A stretch of 64,000 bases of DNA, from positions 62,001-126,000 of the forward strand of contig NC_014107.1 in NCBI RefSeq assembly GCF_000025565.1, in the 5' to 3' direction. Below, in pieces: positions 60,906-64,000 of this stretch (positions within the stretch are counted from its first letter, which is position 1; every line of letters begins with the position of its first letter). Origin of the DNA: Enterobacter cloacae subsp. cloacae ATCC 13047 (GTDB taxonomy: Bacteria > Pseudomonadota > Gammaproteobacteria > Enterobacterales > Enterobacteriaceae). The translations under genes were made by a program, and so were the position numbers. The notes beneath the pieces were generated by a model that saw nothing but the letters and a program-made list of their open reading frames with translations, was not told where the DNA came from and searched no databases.

Positions 60906-63461
60906 ATGAGCTTCGCAGGAAAAAACCTCACCCAGGGCGGGCAGATGACCGCCTACCGCTGGCGCATGTTCATTCAGGTTAACAACTGGATAGGATTCTG
61001 GATCTTCATCCTGTTCGCCGTACTGACTACCGCCATCTTTCTCTGGCGAATCCCTCAGGAAGCCCTGGATAACGGTTCCCTGTGGTGGTTCGCAAGTATC
61101 AACAGCAGCTTTATCGATCTGATGCCGGCATCGGGAACGCCAAAAATCTACGACGTTCACTACTGGTATGCGCCTACCGCGACGGCAATGGTGCTGAAAA
61201 TGACCCTGCCGCAGATTTATACCGACCCGTACATGCAGGCGATGGGCGACCAGTGCCTGCGTGAGCTGCATTGGGCAGCCGGTGCCAGCGGGCTGTTCAG
61301 TATGGTGGTGTTTATCGCCGTGACCTGGTTTATCGCGAATATCGGCAGAAAGGAGAGCGAGGATGAATATCTCTCCGGCATGCAGCTGACCGACAAGCCA
61401 GCGGAAGTGAATAAATTGCTGCGCCAAAACGGTGAATTGTCCGATCTGCGGGTGGCTGATTTACACATGGTTAAAAGGGCTGAGGTAATGAATTTCCTCA
61501 TGCATGGCACCATTAACGTGGGTAAATCGACCATCATCCGCTGGCTTCTGGACTACATACGCAAACGTGGTGACAGGGCTATCATTTACGACTCCGGCTG
61601 CACCTTCACTGAAACCCACTACAACCCCTCCACCGATTTCATTCTTAATGCCCACGACGAACGCTGTGCCAACTGGCAGATGTGGGGGGAATGTATTGAT
61701 GCGGTCGACTATGACAACCTGGCAGCCAGCCTCATTCCGGTAGAAGGGGAATCCGATCCGTTCTGGGTTTCAAGCTCACGTACCATCTGCGCTGACCTCG
61801 CTATACGGATGTCGGTTGACCCGGACAGGAGTATAGAGAAGTTCCTCAAAACCCTGCTGTCACTCAGCATGAAAAGTTTGCGTGAATATCTTGTCAATAC
61901 GCCTTCAGCCAACCTGGTTGAGGAGAAGATCGAGAAAACAGCCATCTCCATTCGCTCGGTGGTAACCAACTATGCCAAAGCGCTGAGATTTCTTCAGGGT
62001 CTGGATGACGGCACCAAGCCACCTTTCACCATTCGGGAGTGGATGACGCAGGAGCGTTATGACAACAGTTGGCTGTTTATTTCCACTCAGGCCCGACATC
62101 GCAAGAGTGTGCGACCACTGATCTCACTTTGGGTGTCGCTGGCCACATTGTTACTGCAGAGCATGGGGGAAAACAGTGAGCGCCGCGTGTGGTTCATTCT
62201 TGATGAAGCCCCGAGCCTTCAGCGCATCCCGGAGCTGGCTGAAACGCTGGCGGAAGCACGTAAATTCGGCGGATGTTTCGTGCTGGGAATGCAGAACATG
62301 GCGCAACTGGTTCACGTCTACGGCCGCGAGCTGGCAAAAAGCATCTTTGACCTGATGAACACCCGTATGTACGGACGTTCGCCGAGCGCCGAGATGGCCA
62401 AAGTAGTTGAAGAGGAGCTGGGCAACCAGCGTAAGCGCAAAATCCGTGAGCAGAACAGCTACGGTCTGGATCAGGTGCGTGACGGTGTGTCGCTCGGTAA
62501 GGACGAGGTGAATAACCCGATTGTCGACTACGAGCAAATCATGCGTCTGCCAAACCTCAACTTCTACGTGCGCCTCCCGGGTGAGTATCCGGTCGTCCGT
62601 CTGAAGCTGAAATACCGTCCATTCAAAAAACGCCATGCTGGCCTTATCGAGCGCAATATCCGCGATGCGCTCAGCCCGGAGCTGGAGAGGGTTATTCAGG
62701 AGAATGAGCGTGCAGCGGCCATTGCAGGTCTGACGTTCCCGACCGGTGACGAAGTGCTGGAGAAGGGGAGCGAGACATCCTCTGCAGATGACGGTCCCGC
62801 TCCGGTTTCTTCTGCAGGGGCATCCGGCTCACAGGCAACACCGGTCGTCGAAAAAGTGGCTCGTACCCGAATGGAGGAACCGAAACCCTCGCGCAGCGCT
62901 GCGCCTGAACGGAAGCCAGTACCAGTCAGGGAGCCAGACATATCGCGAAAAGAACCAGCAGTAACTGAAAATCACAGGCCGGTGACAGCCCCTGTCACCG
63001 GAGACAAAAAAGACAATGTTGTCTCTCTTCGGCCCTCGAAACCTGCACCAAATCATCAAAAAGGGACCGCGTCCCTTAATCCGGAAATTCCAGCAGCACT
63101 GCAAAAAATCCGCAGCAGAACCCAGCTGGATATTCCCTCCGAGCCTGCTGCGGCTGGCGCGCTGGGAATGCTGAAACGGCGGCTCAGTACCGGAGCCACC
63201 TCAGACGGAGGCGAAGATCAGGCCAGCGAGAATGCGGGCGAATCCATGAACCTGGATATGAAGGTGACGGCACTGCCTGACGGTGGCCTGAGTCTGACGA
63301 CGGCAGGGAAGTCAGTGACACCGCAAACCCCGGATGAAGCCCACAGCACACATCGCAAGCTGGCGCAGGAAGAAGAGAACATTTTACTTCACCGTCACGC
63401 GGACGATCCGGGTTACGACGAAAACGACCATTACTATTACGACAGAGAGCCTGAATTATGA
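60906..63461 (+). CDS. traD: TraD type IV coupling protein
   Basis: An 851-residue inner-membrane ATPase. Two N-terminal membrane segments (about 30-50 and 130-150) are followed by the Walker A GTINVGKST (about 201) and the Walker B VWFILDEAPSLQ (about 430). It links the relaxosome to the secretion channel. F TraD is 717 residues; the extra length is a Pro/Ser/Ala-rich C-terminal linker (about 610-840). The last residues (DHYYYDREPEL) should contact TraM. It overlaps traI by 4 bp. Confidence 0.94.
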   Translation: MSFAGKNLTQGGQMTAYRWRMFIQVNNWIGFWIFILFAVLTTAIFLWRIPQEALDNGSLWWFASINSSFIDLMPASGTPKIYDVHYWYAPTATAMVLKMTLPQIYTDPYMQAMGDQCLRELHWAAGASGLFSMVVFIAVTWFIANIGRKESEDEYLSGMQLTDKPAEVNKLLRQNGELSDLRVADLHMVKRAEVMNFLMHGTINVGKSTIIRWLLDYIRKRGDRAIIYDSGCTFTETHYNPSTDFILNAHDERCANWQMWGECIDAVDYDNLAASLIPVEGESDPFWVSSSRTICADLAIRMSVDPDRSIEKFLKTLLSLSMKSLREYLVNTPSANLVEEKIEKTAISIRSVVTNYAKALRFLQGLDDGTKPPFTIREWMTQERYDNSWLFISTQARHRKSVRPLISLWVSLATLLLQSMGENSERRVWFILDEAPSLQRIPELAETLAEARKFGGCFVLGMQNMAQLVHVYGRELAKSIFDLMNTRMYGRSPSAEMAKVVEEELGNQRKRKIREQNSYGLDQVRDGVSLGKDEVNNPIVDYEQIMRLPNLNFYVRLPGEYPVVRLKLKYRPFKKRHAGLIERNIRDALSPELERVIQENERAAAIAGLTFPTGDEVLEKGSETSSADDGPAPVSSAGASGSQATPVVEKVARTRMEEPKPSRSAAPERKPVPVREPDISRKEPAVTENHRPVTAPVTGDKKDNVVSLRPSKPAPNHQKGTASLNPEIPAALQKIRSRTQLDIPSEPAAAGALGMLKRRLSTGATSDGGEDQASENAGESMNLDMKVTALPDGGLSLTTAGKSVTPQTPDEAHSTHRKLAQEEENILLHRHADDPGYDENDHYYYDREPEL

Positions 63462-64000
63462 TGTCAGTCGCCCCAGTAGCGTCAGCCGGCGAGGCTGCAG
63501 GCTACTACAGCAATTCCGATAACTACTATTTTCTGGGCAGCCTTCAGAGCCTCTGGATGGGGGAAGGTGCAAAAGCGCTGGGCCTTGAGGGCAATGTCCG
63601 TGGCGATGATCTGACGGCCGTGCTCGAGGGGCGTCTTCCGGACGGCTCACGGCTTGGCAAGGAGGTTAACGGACAGCATGTCCACCGCCCGGGTCATGAC
63701 CTGACCTTTTCAGCCCCCAAAAGCGTGTCTATTCTGGCACTCATCGGTAACGATAAAGAAATGGTGGAGGCGCATAATCACGCCGTCCGTGTGGCGGCCG
63801 GCTATGTGGAGAAGCTCATCTCGGCCCGCGATACGAAAGACGGCGTTACGTCCATCGTACACACCGGCAAGATGGTAGCGGCCGCCTATACGCATGATAC
63901 CTCGCGCAATCTTGACCCGCAGCTGCACACCCATCTCCTGATTGCCAACATGACGGAGTATGCGGGCAAATGGAAAGCCCTGGCCACGGACTATATCCAT
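63458..64000 (+). CDS. traI: TraI relaxase-helicase, 5' part
   Basis: The first 181 codons of a MobF relaxase, cut by the window end. Tyr16-Tyr17 and Tyr23-Tyr24 (GYYSNSDNYYFLG) are the catalytic tyrosine pairs of F TraI, followed by HRPGHDLTFSAPKSVSILAL and the metal-binding HTH in DPQLHTHLLIANM. It nicks oriT and unwinds the transferred strand. Confidence 0.95.
   Translation, partial: MMSVAPVASAGEAAGYYSNSDNYYFLGSLQSLWMGEGAKALGLEGNVRGDDLTAVLEGRLPDGSRLGKEVNGQHVHRPGHDLTFSAPKSVSILALIGNDKEMVEAHNHAVRVAAGYVEKLISARDTKDGVTSIVHTGKMVAAAYTHDTSRNLDPQLHTHLLIANMTEYAGKWKALATDYIH

Overview
The window is part of a large F-type conjugative plasmid from an enterobacterium. Klebsiella, Enterobacter or Citrobacter are the likeliest hosts, judging from the mix of IS150-like, IS911 and ISKpn21-like elements, an ncr/rcn-type nickel locus, chrBA, a KacAT-like toxin-antitoxin pair and a complete F-like transfer operon. 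No replication gene lies in the window, so the incompatibility group cannot be read.

Positions 1-28439 are one accessory block built by stacked insertions into a single hok/mok/sok killer locus. Three pieces of that locus survive: 1-23, 11769-11835 and 28268-28439. The first insertion (24-11768, CCCA repeats) has IS150-type ends and carries arsRDABC, a convergent second arsenic cluster (arsR2, arsH, an ECF sigma gene, arsD2, arsA2), an arsN-like acetyltransferase and a DUF1778/GNAT toxin-antitoxin pair. The second (11836-28267, GGAGA repeats) has IS481-type ends. It holds an ISKpn21-like element, a nickel/cobalt efflux regulon, a small metal-linked operon of unknown function, chromate resistance (chrBA), a HupE-like operon, relBE, an IS407-group IS3 element, and an IS481-like element that is itself interrupted by IS911. 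Once target duplications are removed, the mok frame reads through all three pieces as exactly 70 codons plus stop.

Positions 28440-33468 are the conjugative leading region: seven small genes in one direction, of which one resembles an N6-DNA methylase and one a DUF932 protein, plus a 590-bp direct repeat that may act as single-strand promoters. Positions 33497-34609 hold a transglycosylase gene and an F-like oriT. The transferred strand should be the bottom strand leading leftwards, which makes it the template for every leading-region gene.

Positions 34610-64000 are the transfer genes in F order: traM, (a divergent TraY-like ribbon-helix-helix gene, no traJ), traA L E K B, V, C, trbI, W, U, trbC, N, F, trbA/traQ/trbB-position genes, trbJ/trbF-position genes, H, G, a traS-position gene, traT, D and the start of traI. 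Two extra blocks of unknown genes sit between traB and traV and between traW and traU, each containing paralogous pairs. traT is broken by an internal deletion.

The most interesting unit is the metal regulon at 13.5-19.4 kb. Near-identical C-tract/G-tract dyads precede the ncrA-like operon, a periplasmic BOF-domain gene and a three-gene operon encoding a His-rich exported peptide, a methyltransferase-like protein and a Tat-exported transglutaminase-like protein. The last operon therefore looks like an undescribed part of a nickel/cobalt response.
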